Assembly (NCBI GenBank): GCA_902569785.1
Contig: CACFVO010000001.1
Span: forward strand, 51,971-115,970
Source of the DNA: an uncultured Pelagibacteraceae bacterium
GTDB lineage: Bacteria > Pseudomonadota > Alphaproteobacteria > Pelagibacterales > Pelagibacteraceae
DNA length: 64,000 bases
Reading direction: 5' to 3'
Both the position numbers and the translations under genes were made by a program. Of the stretch, positions 52,441 through 62,633 are shown piece after piece; positions within the stretch are counted from its first letter, which is position 1, and each line of letters begins with the position of its first letter. The notes under the pieces are model-generated. The model searched no databases and was not told where the DNA came from. It saw only the letters and a list, made by a program, of their open reading frames with translations.

Positions 52441-55308
52441 TTAAGCAGCTTCTTCTTTATATTCTTCAATTGAAGGACATGAGCATACAAGATTTCTATC
52501 CCCATAAACATTATCCACTCTAGCGACTGGAGCCCAGTATTTATAATCTTTGAGGTATGTTTTTGGAAAAGCAGCCTCTTTTCTGGAGTACGAATGTTTC
52601 CACTCATCTCCCGATAATTCTAAATATGTATGAGGAGCATTAATAATTGGATTATCTTTTTTATTGTATTTGCCAGAGTCAATTTTATCTATTTCGTCTT
52701 TAATACTTAATAAAGCATTACAAAATCTATTTATTTCCTCTAAGTTCTCACTTTCTGTAGGTTCAATCATAATAGTTCCCGAAACTGGCCAAGACATTGT
52801 AGGCGCATGATAACCATAATCGATCAATCTTTTGGCAATATCTTCTTCTGAAATACCTGATTTCTCTTTAATAGGTCTTATATCTATGATGCATTCATGT
52901 GCAACATTGCCATTTTTTCCCGTGTATAAAATTTTGTATTTTTCTGATAATTTTTTTGCAATATAATTTGCATTTAGAATTGATATTTGTGATGCGGCTT
53001 TCAAACCTTTTGATCCCATCATTTTAATATACATCCAAGAAATAACTAAAATACTAGCACTTCCCCATGGAGCAGCTGAAACAGACCCCATGCTCTTGTC
53101 AGACTTTAATTCATTTAAATGTTGGTGATTTGGTAAAAAATCTTTTAAATGTTTAGCACAAGCTATCGGCCCCATACCTGGGCCACCTCCTCCATGTGGA
53201 ATACAAAAAGTTTTATGTAAATTAATATGACATACATCAGGTCCAAACTTACCAGGTTTTGCAATTCCTACTAAAGCATTTAAATTTGCCCCATCCATGT
53301 AAACTTGACCACCATTTAAATGAACGATATCACAAATTTGAGTTATCTTTTCTTCAAAAACCCCATGAGTTGAAGGATAGGTAACCATAAGAGCTGCTAA
53401 ATCTTTAGAATATTTTTCTGATTTATTTTGCAGATCTTGCAAGTCAATATTTCCGTTATCATCACAATTAACAACAACTACTTTCATTCCTGACATTTGA
53501 GCACTAGCAGGATTGGTTCCGTGAGCAGAGTTAGGTATTAAACAGACATTTCTATTAGGTTGATTATTATTTTTATGAAATTTTCTTATCGTCATTAAAC
53601 CTGCATACTCCCCTTGAGCACCAGAGTTAGGTTGCAAAGAAACAGCATCAAATCCAGTAATTTCTTTTAGGTCATTTATTAAATCTTCAAATAAAATTTG
53701 ATACCCTTTCGTTTGATTTACCGGCACAAAAGGATGAGGTTGAGAAAATTCTTTCCAAGAAATAGGTATCATTTCAGCAGTAGAGTTTAATTTCATTGTG
53801 CAGGAACCGAGTGCAATCATTGACCTATTTAATGCAATATCGCTGTCCTCAAGTCTTTTTAAGTATCTCATCATTTCTGTTTCAGAGTGATACTTGTTAA
53901 AAACTGGATGGGTTAAATATTTAGATGTTCTCAATAAATTTTTTGGAAGATTATCCAGATTAATATCGACTGTTTTACTTATATCTTTATGAACACCAAA
54001 TATCTTTAATAGTAAATTAACGTGATCAAGTCTTTTAGCTTCATCAAATGCTACCGATAAGGTTTTACTGTCTACTTTTCTTAAATTTACTTTTTCTGAG
54101 ATAGCTTTTTTATAGATTTCTTCAGTTTTATCGTTTGTTTTTATTGTTACAGTGTCAAAAAAATTATTAGTATAAAGTTGAAAACCATTATCTTTAATAT
54201 TTTTTGCAAACAAGTTAGCTAATTTAGATGTTCTATTGGCGATATTTAAAATTCCTTCAGGCCCATGATAAATTGCAAATGCGGCTGATACTATTGCTAA
54301 AAGAGCTTGTGCAGTACAAATATTGCTAGTTGCCTTATCCCTTCTGATGTGTTGCTCCCGAGTTTGTAAAGATAGTCTGTAAGCTTTTTTACCAAACCTA
54401 TCAACAGATACTCCAATAATTCTTCCTGGCATTGATCTTTTAAATTCCTCTTTTGTAGCAAAAAAAGCTGCGTGTGGGCCACCGTAGCCCATTGGCACAC
54501 CAAATCTCTGAGCGTTACCTACCGCTATATCGGCCCCTAGTTCTGCAGGAGTTTTCAATTTTGTTAGAGAAAGAAGGTCACAAATTAAAATAGCTTTACC
54601 TCCTTTTTTATGTATTAGACTTATAGACTCGCTCGGATCTATTATTTCTCCTAATGTATCTGGATAAGCTAAGACTCCACAAACTAAGTCGTCACTTAAA
54701 TTTTTTATAAAATCTTTTTGATTACCAATTAAAAGTTTTAGACCAAAAGGCTCTATTCTAGTTTTAATCAGATCAATTACTTGAGGATTGCAAGTTTCAG
54801 AAACATAAACCTTTTTAGAATTATTTTTAGAAACTCTTTGAGCAAGACCTACTGCCTCCGCAGCCGCAGTAGCTTCATCTAATAACGAAGCATTTGCTAT
54901 ATCCATTCCAGTTAAATCTGTAATTACTTGTTGAAAGTTTAAAAGCATCTCTAGTCTCCCTTGAGCTACTTCTGGCTGATAAGGGGTGTAAGAAGTATAC
55001 CAACCCGGATTTTCTAAAATGTTTCTCACAACTACATTGGGGGTAAAACAATTATAATATCCCATACCAATAAAATTTCTAAACGATTCATTTTTTAGAG
55101 AGATATTTTTAAGTTTTTTTAATGCTTCACTCTCAGAGAGGGAGTCTCCAATCTTCAATTCATCCTTTAGCAAAATATTATTAGGAACAGTATTTTCTAT
55201 CAGATGATTAAGAGATTTACTGCCAATAAAATCTAATATTTTTTCTTGATCATTTTTTGAAGGACCTATATGCCTATTAATAAATTCTTGCGATGTATCG
55301 TCTATCAT
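52441..55308 (-). CDS. gcvP: Glycine dehydrogenase (decarboxylating), P-protein
   Basis: A 955-residue P-protein of the single-chain type, with both halves present: the N-terminal NRHIGPSKNDQEKILDFIG, the GMGYYNCFTPNVVVRNILEN region, and the C-terminal half with the PLP lysine in HINLHKTFCIPHGGGGPGMG. It decarboxylates glycine and transfers the aminomethyl group to the H-protein. The start is directly against the gcvH stop. It is the last gene of the riboswitch-controlled operon and ends at the terminator. Confidence 0.96.
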   Translation of the reverse strand: MIDDTSQEFINRHIGPSKNDQEKILDFIGSKSLNHLIENTVPNNILLKDELKIGDSLSESEALKKLKNISLKNESFRNFIGMGYYNCFTPNVVVRNILENPGWYTSYTPYQPEVAQGRLEMLLNFQQVITDLTGMDIANASLLDEATAAAEAVGLAQRVSKNNSKKVYVSETCNPQVIDLIKTRIEPFGLKLLIGNQKDFIKNLSDDLVCGVLAYPDTLGEIIDPSESISLIHKKGGKAILICDLLSLTKLKTPAELGADIAVGNAQRFGVPMGYGGPHAAFFATKEEFKRSMPGRIIGVSVDRFGKKAYRLSLQTREQHIRRDKATSNICTAQALLAIVSAAFAIYHGPEGILNIANRTSKLANLFAKNIKDNGFQLYTNNFFDTVTIKTNDKTEEIYKKAISEKVNLRKVDSKTLSVAFDEAKRLDHVNLLLKIFGVHKDISKTVDINLDNLPKNLLRTSKYLTHPVFNKYHSETEMMRYLKRLEDSDIALNRSMIALGSCTMKLNSTAEMIPISWKEFSQPHPFVPVNQTKGYQILFEDLINDLKEITGFDAVSLQPNSGAQGEYAGLMTIRKFHKNNNQPNRNVCLIPNSAHGTNPASAQMSGMKVVVVNCDDNGNIDLQDLQNKSEKYSKDLAALMVTYPSTHGVFEEKITQICDIVHLNGGQVYMDGANLNALVGIAKPGKFGPDVCHINLHKTFCIPHGGGGPGMGPIACAKHLKDFLPNHQHLNELKSDKSMGSVSAAPWGSASILVISWMYIKMMGSKGLKAASQISILNANYIAKKLSEKYKILYTGKNGNVAHECIIDIRPIKEKSGISEEDIAKRLIDYGYHAPTMSWPVSGTIMIEPTESENLEEINRFCNALLSIKDEIDKIDSGKYNKKDNPIINAPHTYLELSGDEWKHSYSRKEAAFPKTYLKDYKYWAPVARVDNVYGDRNLVCSCPSIEEYKEEAA

Positions 55309-55689
55309 TTAATTTGGATTCTCCTTACAAAATTTTTCATATTCTTCTTTTGACATTAAAGAGTCAAATTCACCTTTGTTTTTTATCTTTAATTTAAAAA
55401 ACCAACTCGCTCCCTCTGGATCTGCGTTAATGCTACTTGGGTCATCTACTATAGCTTTATTTCCTTCAGTAATTTCTCCAGAAATTGGTGAATAAACGTC
55501 ACTAGCTGCTTTTGTTGATTCAACAACAGCTGCTTGGCCTTCTTTATCTAAAGATTTTCCCGCATCTGGTACTTCTGCAAAAACTATATCTCCAAGCAAT
55601 TCAGTGGCATGTTTAGTAATGCCAACTGTAGCTATATCACCCTCTAGTGAAACCCATTCGTGTTTTTTTGAAAATTTTTTTTCACTCAT
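55309..55689 (-). CDS. gcvH: Glycine cleavage system H-protein
   Basis: A 126-residue lipoyl carrier protein with [20 protein letters not shown] at the start and the lipoylation site K60 in [17 protein letters not shown]. It shuttles the aminomethyl group between P-, T- and L-proteins. The gene stands between gcvT and gcvP, 14 bases behind gcvT. Length and motifs are standard. No lipoyl ligase or synthase gene is in the window. Confidence 0.96.
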   Translation of the reverse strand: MSEKKFSKKHEWVSLEGDIATVGITKHATELLGDIVFAEVPDAGKSLDKEGQAAVVESTKAASDVYSPISGEITEGNKAIVDDPSSINADPEGASWFFKLKIKNKGEFDSLMSKEEYEKFCKENPN

Positions 55690-55703
55690 TTTTACCTCAT
55701 TTT

Positions 55704-56798
55704 TTATTTAACATAACTTTTTTTATAGAACGGAAGCTCCGAAACTTTACCTTCGTATTTTTTTCCTCTTACTTCAAGCTTTATTGATGTTCCAGCTTTA
55801 GCAAAACTTGATTTAACATATCCCATAGCAACTGGTGCATTTACGCTAGGACCAAAAGTTCCGCTTGTAACGAAACCTATCTCGTTATCATCCCTTGAAA
55901 ATATTTTCGTATTTTCCCTAGCTATAACTTTGCCCTCGGGCTTAATACCAACCCTAATTTTTTCACTTCCCTTACTTAATAAATCTTTAATCTTATCCCA
56001 TCCATTAAAACCACCAACATCTTTTCTTTTTTTTGCAATAGCCCATTTTAAATTTGCCTCTACAGGATTGATTTTTTCATTTAAATCATGTCCATACAAA
56101 CAAAGACCCGCCTCTAATCTTAATGTGTCTCTAGCGCCTAAACCTATTGGTTTGACTTCATTTAAAACTAAAAAATTTATTAGTTTTTCAACTTTTTTAT
56201 TTGAGATAGAAATTTCAAAACCATCTTCTCCTGTATAACCTGATCTCGTAATGTATAATTTTTCATTATCATAATTAAATTTATTACCAGTCATAAACTT
56301 TAAATTAGAAACGCCGGGTATCAATTTTTCCAATATTTCAACTGACTTAGGTCCTTGTAAAGCTATTAAAGATAAATCATTATTTAAAACATGTTTATGA
56401 TTTTTTCCTAAAAATTTAGAAATTTGTTTGATATCATTTTCTTTACAAGCAGCATTCAAAATTATACAGAATCCTTTTTCTGTTTTTGTTACAATTAAGT
56501 CATCAATTATTCCTCCATCATTATTAAGTAAAAAAGAGTATTTTGAATGATTAATTTTCAAAGATTTTAAATCTGCAGGAATAATCCTCTCTAAAGCTTC
56601 TGTTAATGTTTCATCGCCCTCTAAAAAAAATTGTCCCATATGAGAAACATCAAAAAATCCAGCATAAGTTCTGGTAGAGATATGCTCTTTTACAATTCCG
56701 TCTTTATATTGAATTGGCATTTCATAACCTGCAAAAGGAACAAACTTCGCCCCCAGGTTTTTATGAATATTATATAAAGCTGTTTTTTGTCCTTCCAT
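55704..56798 (-). CDS. gcvT: Glycine cleavage system T-protein (aminomethyltransferase)
   Basis: A 364-residue T-protein starting [18 protein letters not shown], with [16 protein letters not shown], the folate-contact region [18 protein letters not shown] and the C-terminal [20 protein letters not shown]. It moves the aminomethyl group to tetrahydrofolate, giving methylene-THF and ammonia. It is the first gene of the operon. The start region is preceded by two glycine aptamers, and AAGAG, 5 bases before the ATG, is the probable ribosome binding site. Confidence 0.96.
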   Translation of the reverse strand: MEGQKTALYNIHKNLGAKFVPFAGYEMPIQYKDGIVKEHISTRTYAGFFDVSHMGQFFLEGDETLTEALERIIPADLKSLKINHSKYSFLLNNDGGIIDDLIVTKTEKGFCIILNAACKENDIKQISKFLGKNHKHVLNNDLSLIALQGPKSVEILEKLIPGVSNLKFMTGNKFNYDNEKLYITRSGYTGEDGFEISISNKKVEKLINFLVLNEVKPIGLGARDTLRLEAGLCLYGHDLNEKINPVEANLKWAIAKKRKDVGGFNGWDKIKDLLSKGSEKIRVGIKPEGKVIARENTKIFSRDDNEIGFVTSGTFGPSVNAPVAMGYVKSSFAKAGTSIKLEVRGKKYEGKVSELPFYKKSYVK

Positions 56799-56816
56799 AA
56801 TAACTCTTACTCAACC

Positions 56817-56963
56817 CCTATCTGTCCATGTACCTGAGAGATTTAATCCTTCGGTGAGGCTATCGCCTACTTTCCAGAGTTATTATTGTAACGGTCCTTT
56901 TGCCTGAGAGTTTCTAGGGAAGTTGCTCCTTCGGCGCTGTATTAAAACAGACTCTTCCGTTAC
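56817..56963 (-). promoter_or_regulatory. Tandem glycine riboswitch controlling gcvTHP
   Basis: Two glycine aptamers follow each other on the minus strand. The first (56888-56963) is closed by the perfect P1 stem GUAACGG/CCGUUAC and contains CGCCGAAGGAGCAA and CUCUCAGGCAAAAGGAC. The second (about 56817-56882) contains CACCGAAGGAUUAAA and CUCUCAGGUACAUGGAC. These are the conserved glycine-aptamer elements. There is no terminator between the second aptamer and the ATG, so control is probably at translation. Glycine normally turns gcv expression on. Confidence 0.94.
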
Positions 56964-57009
56964 ATTTGTACTTTCCATCAAAAGAAGGGAAAAGTCAATT
57001 ATTTTTAAT

Positions 57010-57744
57010 TCACCTACTACTTGAATTATGATTATTTAAACTAAATAAAGTGGTTGGTCCGACGCGTTTAAAAATAGAATAGCTCCTCTTTTCCAAAAAT
57101 TTTGTTATAGAATCAAAATATTCGCTTTCAGATCCATCAACATTATGAGTTTCTACAGAAACAAGTTTAACTTTATATCTATTAAAATCTATTAGTTGTA
57201 AAATTTCAAAATCAAGTCCCTCTGCATCTATGTTTATAAAATCTATTACACTTTTGATTTTACCTAAATCAAGTATTTCTTGAATCGTTTTTGAATGAAC
57301 GGTTAATATTTTCTTATTTTTAAAAAATGATTTTTTTAAACTTTCGTAAAACTTTTTATCAATAGTGTTGACGGGACTGAAAGGATCATCAAGATAAACT
57401 TTAAACTCTTTTTTCTTACCACTTATTGCCGCGCATATATTAGTATCATTTGGACGTACGATGTTAAAAAGATCTATAGATGTTTGATTTATATCAATAT
57501 TTACTCCACTCCATCCTTTTTTATGCAAAAGACATGTATTGCTATACATAAACGGATGGAAACACCCTATATCCAAATAAGTACCTTTGTTTTTATTCTT
57601 AAAATAATCTTCAATAAATAGATCTTCACCCCACTGCGAATACTGCTTTCTATTTATAAAACTTTTGTGACGAATGTAGAGATTATAATATAGGTAAATT
57701 TTATAAGTAAATTTATTTTTTAAGAATATCTTTTTTAATGACAC
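57010..57744 (-). CDS. FkbM-family methyltransferase
   Basis: A 244-residue protein with a SAM-binding motif in YLDIGCFHPFMYSNTCLLHK, the acidic NIDINQTSIDLFN and the FkbM-type DFINIDAEGLDFEILQLIDF near residue 165. Members methylate sugars or other small groups on glycans, among other targets. The N-terminus (MSLKKIFLKNKFTYKIYLYY) is basic and aromatic and precedes the fold. It ends 4 bases after the EamA gene stops, in the same direction. The target is unknown. Confidence 0.82.
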   Translation of the reverse strand: MSLKKIFLKNKFTYKIYLYYNLYIRHKSFINRKQYSQWGEDLFIEDYFKNKNKGTYLDIGCFHPFMYSNTCLLHKKGWSGVNIDINQTSIDLFNIVRPNDTNICAAISGKKKEFKVYLDDPFSPVNTIDKKFYESLKKSFFKNKKILTVHSKTIQEILDLGKIKSVIDFINIDAEGLDFEILQLIDFNRYKVKLVSVETHNVDGSESEYFDSITKFLEKRSYSIFKRVGPTTLFSLNNHNSSSR

Positions 57745-57748
57745 AATT

Positions 57749-58615
57749 CTAAACAGTATTTATTAATTTTTTATCAAAGCTTTTCAAAATTATAGCCAGG
57801 ATAATTATGGAACCACCTATAAAGACGCTAAATGGAGGAATTTCATTTAAAAATAACCATACCCAAACAGGTGCAAAAATTGTTTCAGTGAGCATTAACA
57901 ACCCTATTGTTACTGAACGTGTTGTTCTAGAACCAATTGTAATACAAATAAAGCCAAAACCGAGCTGGGGAACTCCTAATAAAAATCCCATAAAAATATC
58001 ATGAGTTGTAAAATTAAAAGACTCAACCATTGCAATTGCATAAATAAAACTAAAAATAGAAGCGTACCAGATAGCTGGCACAAGATCTAAATTAGAATGT
58101 TTTCTAATTATCATTACTAATATTGAAAAACTAATTGGTATGGTTAAAGCAATAAGATTGCCAAATAAAGTACCTGAATAAATTGAGTCTCCTATCATTA
58201 TCGTAATACCAGACATAGCTAAAACAATTGAGATGAACCCTATTAAAGAAACTTTTTCTTTTAGGTAAAAATAACCAAATATTGCTAAAAACATTGTTTG
58301 TGTGCTTATTATGAAAACCACATTAGCAACAGAAGTATTCATCATAGCAAAAACAAAAGCTATAAAACTAAATGACATTACAAACCCACCTAATAGTGCT
58401 GGAAGTCCAGATTTTTTTATAGTTTTGACAGCATCTTTTTTATAGATCAAAAATAAGAATGTAGAGATCCACAGAAAAAAGAAAAAAGTTCTTAATAGTA
58501 AAATTTCCCAAGCATTAGAAGTTTCAAAAGATCTAACGATAAAACCTCCCCAGCTTAAACAAAACCCTCCAAAAAGTAGGAGCATGTATCCAGGTACTTT
58601 ATACAGAAATTGCAT
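57749..58615 (-). CDS. DMT-superfamily (EamA) transporter
   Basis: A 288-residue membrane protein with ten segments and two EamA repeats (LLLFGGFCLSWGGFIVRSFE first, ILVMIIRKHSNLDLVPAIWY second). It lies directly behind the MATE gene with no gap. It is the third EamA-type gene in the window and not closely similar to the others. It most likely exports a small metabolite. Confidence 0.82.
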   Translation of the reverse strand: MQFLYKVPGYMLLLFGGFCLSWGGFIVRSFETSNAWEILLLRTFFFFLWISTFLFLIYKKDAVKTIKKSGLPALLGGFVMSFSFIAFVFAMMNTSVANVVFIISTQTMFLAIFGYFYLKEKVSLIGFISIVLAMSGITIMIGDSIYSGTLFGNLIALTIPISFSILVMIIRKHSNLDLVPAIWYASIFSFIYAIAMVESFNFTTHDIFMGFLLGVPQLGFGFICITIGSRTTRSVTIGLLMLTETIFAPVWVWLFLNEIPPFSVFIGGSIIILAIILKSFDKKLINTV

Positions 58616-59941
58616 TTAAAATTTTTTCAAAATCTTATTAAAAAAATAATTTAAGGTAAGTGATCTAAAAATCATAAATAAAAGTAATGAGAGCCATAAA
58701 CCGTGATTACCAAAATATTCTGTTAAATATATAGATGTAATTATAAAAGATACAACTGAAATCATCATTGCATTTCTAATTTCTTTAGTTTGTGTTGCTC
58801 CAATAAATACCCCATCGAATTGATAACAAAAAGAGGCGACTGGAGGAATAATTACAATCCATATGATATATTTGTAGGAGATGAACCTAAGAATCTCAAT
58901 ATCAGTAATAATATTTATAATTTGTTTAGAAAAAATTAAATACAACAACGAAATAATTAAAGCTGTATAAAAACTGATTTGAATAGAATTTTTTACAGCT
59001 GTTAAAAAAGATTTGATATTTTTCCTGCCTACCGCAAACCCCACAACTCCTTCAGTGGAAAAAGCATAGGCATCAAGAAAAAAAGAAGCCAAAATTATAA
59101 ATTGCATTAAAATAGCATTAGCAGCTAAAAAGTCCTCTCCAAGTTTAGATCCAAGATATGTAACCCATAGAAATGAAAATGTCAGAAATAAAGTCCTTAT
59201 AAAGATATTAAAATTAATATTAAATAATTTTAGAAGTTTTGCTGGAACAATTAGCTTTTCAAATTTTGGAATTACTTGAAATTTTTTAATTATAAAATTA
59301 TATGTGAAAACTAAGAATATAATTACTGTTAAATAGTTTCCTATTAAAGTGCCTAATGCAACTCCAAATATTTTTAAATCTAAAGACAAAACAAAAAATG
59401 AGCTAAGGACTATATTTAATAAACATGAAGTAATTATTAAAAGGCTTGATATTTTAGTTTTTTGAATGCCTAAATAAAAACCAACTAAAATATATAGAAT
59501 TAATTCTGCAGGAATTGAAAGTATTCTTACAGACAAGTAGATATTTACTAATTCCTGAGTTTCTTTTGAAGTTGAAAAGTAAATTTTGGCTAAGTTTATT
59601 ATAAATGGTTTTAATAAGATAATAATAATAGCTATTAGCAAAGCAATTAGAAAATTTCTAAGCAATGTTTTTATAATTTCTCTATAGTCTGACCTACCAA
59701 ATAATTGAGCGACAATTCCAACTGTGCCCATTCTTAAAAAACCAAAACTCCAAACAATCATAGTTATAATAGAAGTTGCAATGCTAGTTGCAGCCAGATA
59801 TTTAGCTTCTCCTAGATTGCCCATTAAACCAGTATCGATTATACCCACTAAAGGAATGGCTAAATTTGAAAAAAAAACCGGAATGGATAATAAGAATATT
59901 TGTTTTTTGGAAATATTTGCTGGATAATTTTTATCAGTCAT
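58616..59941 (-). CDS. MATE-family efflux transporter
   Basis: A 441-residue membrane protein with twelve segments and MATE signatures: PLVGIIDTGLMGNLGEAKYL near residue 27 and ASFCYQFDGVFIGATQTKEI in the second half. It would export organic cations or drugs in exchange for Na+ or H+. Substrate unknown; DinF-like family members are the closest in general appearance. Stop of this gene and start of the EamA gene are adjacent. Confidence 0.88.
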   Translation of the reverse strand: MTDKNYPANISKKQIFLLSIPVFFSNLAIPLVGIIDTGLMGNLGEAKYLAATSIATSIITMIVWSFGFLRMGTVGIVAQLFGRSDYREIIKTLLRNFLIALLIAIIIILLKPFIINLAKIYFSTSKETQELVNIYLSVRILSIPAELILYILVGFYLGIQKTKISSLLIITSCLLNIVLSSFFVLSLDLKIFGVALGTLIGNYLTVIIFLVFTYNFIIKKFQVIPKFEKLIVPAKLLKLFNINFNIFIRTLFLTFSFLWVTYLGSKLGEDFLAANAILMQFIILASFFLDAYAFSTEGVVGFAVGRKNIKSFLTAVKNSIQISFYTALIISLLYLIFSKQIINIITDIEILRFISYKYIIWIVIIPPVASFCYQFDGVFIGATQTKEIRNAMMISVVSFIITSIYLTEYFGNHGLWLSLLLFMIFRSLTLNYFFNKILKKF

Positions 59942-59990
59942 TTTTACTCTTTAATATTAACAATTTAAATTATATACATGTATCAACATA

Positions 59991-60611
59991 ATGTTAGAGC
60001 AATTAATCATTTCACTTCAAATTATTCTAATTGATATTGTTATGGTAGCAGATAATGCGATCATAATAGGATTAATAGCAGCAAATTTTGCTTCAGAAAA
60101 TAGAAGGAAGATTATAGCCTGGGGCGTGGGGGCAGCTTTTATTTTTAGAATATTTTTTGCGACAGGAGCTAATTATATATTTGAATTTGCTTGGGTTAAA
60201 ATTTTAGGTGGAGTACTTTTACTATGGGTAATTAATAATTTAAGACAAGACTTTTTTGGCAAAAATATAATTAGATCACCACAACTAAAATCTAAAGAAA
60301 CAAAAAGTTTTTCTTCAGGAGTTTATCAAGTGTTAATAGCAGATTTAACATTAAGTTTTGACAACGTTTTAGCAGTAGTTGCTGTAGCTAAGGGAAATTT
60401 TAATATAATGGTGGTTGGTCTTCTCTTGTCATTATTTTTAATTTTTACATTAGCTAGTTTCTTTGCTGAGTACATAAAGAAACATCAATGGCTAGGGTAT
60501 GTTGGTTTATTTGTTATTTTAATTGTTTCTATTCAATTAATCATAGGCGGTTTAGTGGGCATGGAAGTACTCTCTATAAATGAAAAATACAAATTCTTAT
60601 TTAGCATATGA
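59991..60611 (+). CDS. TerC/YjbE-family membrane protein
   Basis: A 206-residue membrane protein with seven segments. It has the two acidic motifs of the family: IDIVMVADNAIIIGLIAANF in the first segment and IADLTLSFDNVLAVVAVAKG near residue 120. TerC-like proteins of this group export manganese or are linked to metal homeostasis. The start is 49 bases from the divergent MATE gene. Shine-Dalgarno is not obvious. Confidence 0.83.
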   Translation: MLEQLIISLQIILIDIVMVADNAIIIGLIAANFASENRRKIIAWGVGAAFIFRIFFATGANYIFEFAWVKILGGVLLLWVINNLRQDFFGKNIIRSPQLKSKETKSFSSGVYQVLIADLTLSFDNVLAVVAVAKGNFNIMVVGLLLSLFLIFTLASFFAEYIKKHQWLGYVGLFVILIVSIQLIIGGLVGMEVLSINEKYKFLFSI

Positions 60612-60649
60612 TAAACTTATTAAATCAAATCTTTATTTAATTAGTTTTA

Positions 60650-61876
60650 ATGAAAATTGCAGTTATTGGTTCAGGAATTTCGGGTTTAGCTTCAGCATTT
60701 TATCTTTCAAAAAAATATAAAGTAGACCTATTTGAACAAGACGATCATTTTGGAGGTCATGCATTCACATATGACATTAAGAATCAAAACGAAACTGTAC
60801 CTGTAGACTTAGGTTTTATTGTTTTTAATGAATTAACATATCCTAATTTAATAAATCTATTTAAAGAGCTAAGTGTTCCTTTCGAAAAAAGTGACATGTC
60901 TTTTTCTGTTTCAATAAAAAATAGCAAAATTGAATATAGCGGAAGAGGTCTTAACGCCATTTTTGCCAATAAATTAAATATATTTAATTTAAGCTTTTTA
61001 AAAATGATTAAGGAAATTATTGTATTTTATAATACTGCACCTAAATTACTTAAAAATAATTTAGAAGGATTAACTTTAGGAAGTTATTTAGAAAAAAAAA
61101 ATTTTTCTAAATATTTTATTGAATTTCACATCATACCTATGGTTGCTGCAATTTGGTCGATGCCATTTTCAAACGCAAAGAAAATGCCTTTAAAATTATT
61201 TTTACAATTTTTTGTAAATCATGGTTTATTCAAATTTAAAAATAGACCTCAATGGTATACTGTTTTTAATAGAAGCAGAACTTATGTTAAGAAAATATTG
61301 CCTCAAATCAGTGGTGAAATTTTTAAAAATTATAGGATTAATAAAATTATTCGAAATGATAATAATGTAAGATTAAAAATGGAAAATGAATATTTAGACT
61401 ACGATCATGTTATCTTAGCTTCTCATGCAGACCAAAGTTTACAATTATTGGAAAGCCCAACTACTGAGGAAAAGAAAATTTTAGGCAGGTTTAAATATAT
61501 TTCAAATCTTGCTGTTTTACATACCGAAGAAGAACTTATGCCTCAAAAAAAAATAGCTTGGTCTAGTTGGAATTCTATATCCCAAGAAAAACAAACTTGT
61601 GTAACCTATTGGCTGAATAAGTTGCAAAATTTAAAATGTGAAACTAATTACTTTTTAACTTTAAATCCAATTAGTAAAATACCAGAGTCTAAAATAATAA
61701 AAAAAGTGAATTTTACTCACCCATATTTTAATTCTGAAACTCTAATATATCAAAAAGAACTTAATTCTCTTCAAGGAAAAAAAAAAACCTGGTACTGTGG
61801 TGCATACTTTGGTTATGGATTTCATGAAGACGGAATTAAATCAGCTATCAATCTAACAAAAAATTTCAAGATATGA
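60650..61876 (+). CDS. FAD-dependent oxidoreductase of the CFA-synthase-associated type
   Basis: A 408-residue flavoprotein of the amine-oxidase superfamily with the dinucleotide fold IAVIGSGISGLASAFYLSKK, then EQDDHFGGHAFTYDI and the end YCGAYFGYGFHEDGIKSAI. It is the type found beside DUF1365 and CFA-type methyltransferase genes, and it resembles the N-terminal part of plant cyclopropane fatty acid synthases. Its role is probably redox modification of a phospholipid fatty acid. The stop overlaps the DUF1365 ATG by 4 bases. Confidence 0.83.
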   Translation: MKIAVIGSGISGLASAFYLSKKYKVDLFEQDDHFGGHAFTYDIKNQNETVPVDLGFIVFNELTYPNLINLFKELSVPFEKSDMSFSVSIKNSKIEYSGRGLNAIFANKLNIFNLSFLKMIKEIIVFYNTAPKLLKNNLEGLTLGSYLEKKNFSKYFIEFHIIPMVAAIWSMPFSNAKKMPLKLFLQFFVNHGLFKFKNRPQWYTVFNRSRTYVKKILPQISGEIFKNYRINKIIRNDNNVRLKMENEYLDYDHVILASHADQSLQLLESPTTEEKKILGRFKYISNLAVLHTEEELMPQKKIAWSSWNSISQEKQTCVTYWLNKLQNLKCETNYFLTLNPISKIPESKIIKKVNFTHPYFNSETLIYQKELNSLQGKKKTWYCGAYFGYGFHEDGIKSAINLTKNFKI

Positions 61877-62631
61877 GAAATTCATGTATATATAATGGAA
61901 TAGTTTCTCATACGAGATTTAAACCAGTCAAACATCATTTAAAATATAACACATTTTCACTTTTAATAGACCTAGATGAGATTGAGTCATTAGACAAAGA
62001 TATTCCCATCTTTTCTTTAAACAAATTTAACATCTTTAGTTTTTATAATAAAGATCACGGAGAGAGAGATGGCAAATCTTTAAAAGATTGGGTTTTAGAT
62101 AACTTAAAAAAATTTAATATTCAGCAAAACATAAACAAAATTAAAATTCTTTGTTATCCTAGAATTTTTGGCTATGTATTTAATCCCTTAAGTATTTTTT
62201 ACTGCTACGAAAATGATTTAATAAAAGCTGTTTTTTATGAAGTTAAAAATACCTTTAATGAGCAACATACTTATATTTTCAAAATAAAAAATAATAAAAG
62301 TATAGAGAAAAAGTGTAAGAAAAGATTTTATGTATCTCCATTTATGGACATGGATACATATTATAATTTTAAATTATCAAAACCAGATAGCAAATTATTT
62401 GTATCCATCAAGCAATCTGACAAAAAAGGGCATATTTTGAGTGCTGTTCAGACAGGAGAAAGAAAAGAATTAAGTTTCAAACAACTTATTATCAATTTTT
62501 TCAAATATCCCTTAATGACTGTAAAAATAATTAGTGCGATACATTTTGAAGCATTACTATTGTGGAAAAAAGGAGCAATATACAGGTCTAGGGTTAAAAA
62601 AATAAAAAATAATTTAAGCTTTGAAGACTAG
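61873..62631 (+). CDS. DUF1365 family protein
   Basis: A 252-residue protein with the DUF1365 landmarks GIVSHTRFKPVKHHLKYNTF, NIFSFYNKDHGERDG, RIFGYVFNPLSIFYCYEN and KRFYVSPFMDMDTYYNFKL. The function is unknown, but the family is nearly always beside an FAD protein and a CFA-type methyltransferase and is thought to act in fatty-acid or lipid modification. ATGA overlap with the upstream gene; 2 bases to the next. Confidence 0.86.
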   Translation: MRNSCIYNGIVSHTRFKPVKHHLKYNTFSLLIDLDEIESLDKDIPIFSLNKFNIFSFYNKDHGERDGKSLKDWVLDNLKKFNIQQNINKIKILCYPRIFGYVFNPLSIFYCYENDLIKAVFYEVKNTFNEQHTYIFKIKNNKSIEKKCKKRFYVSPFMDMDTYYNFKLSKPDSKLFVSIKQSDKKGHILSAVQTGERKELSFKQLIINFFKYPLMTVKIISAIHFEALLLWKKGAIYRSRVKKIKNNLSFED

Positions 62632-62633
62632 TA

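Noticed and set aside
52377-52607. 76-residue minus-strand ORF over the terminator and gcvP end
   Set aside because: It reads through the terminator hairpin and is out of frame with gcvP.
56899-56963. An intrinsic terminator in the glycine riboswitch leader
   Set aside because: The GC-rich stems belong to the aptamers and no T-run follows any of them before the gcvT start.
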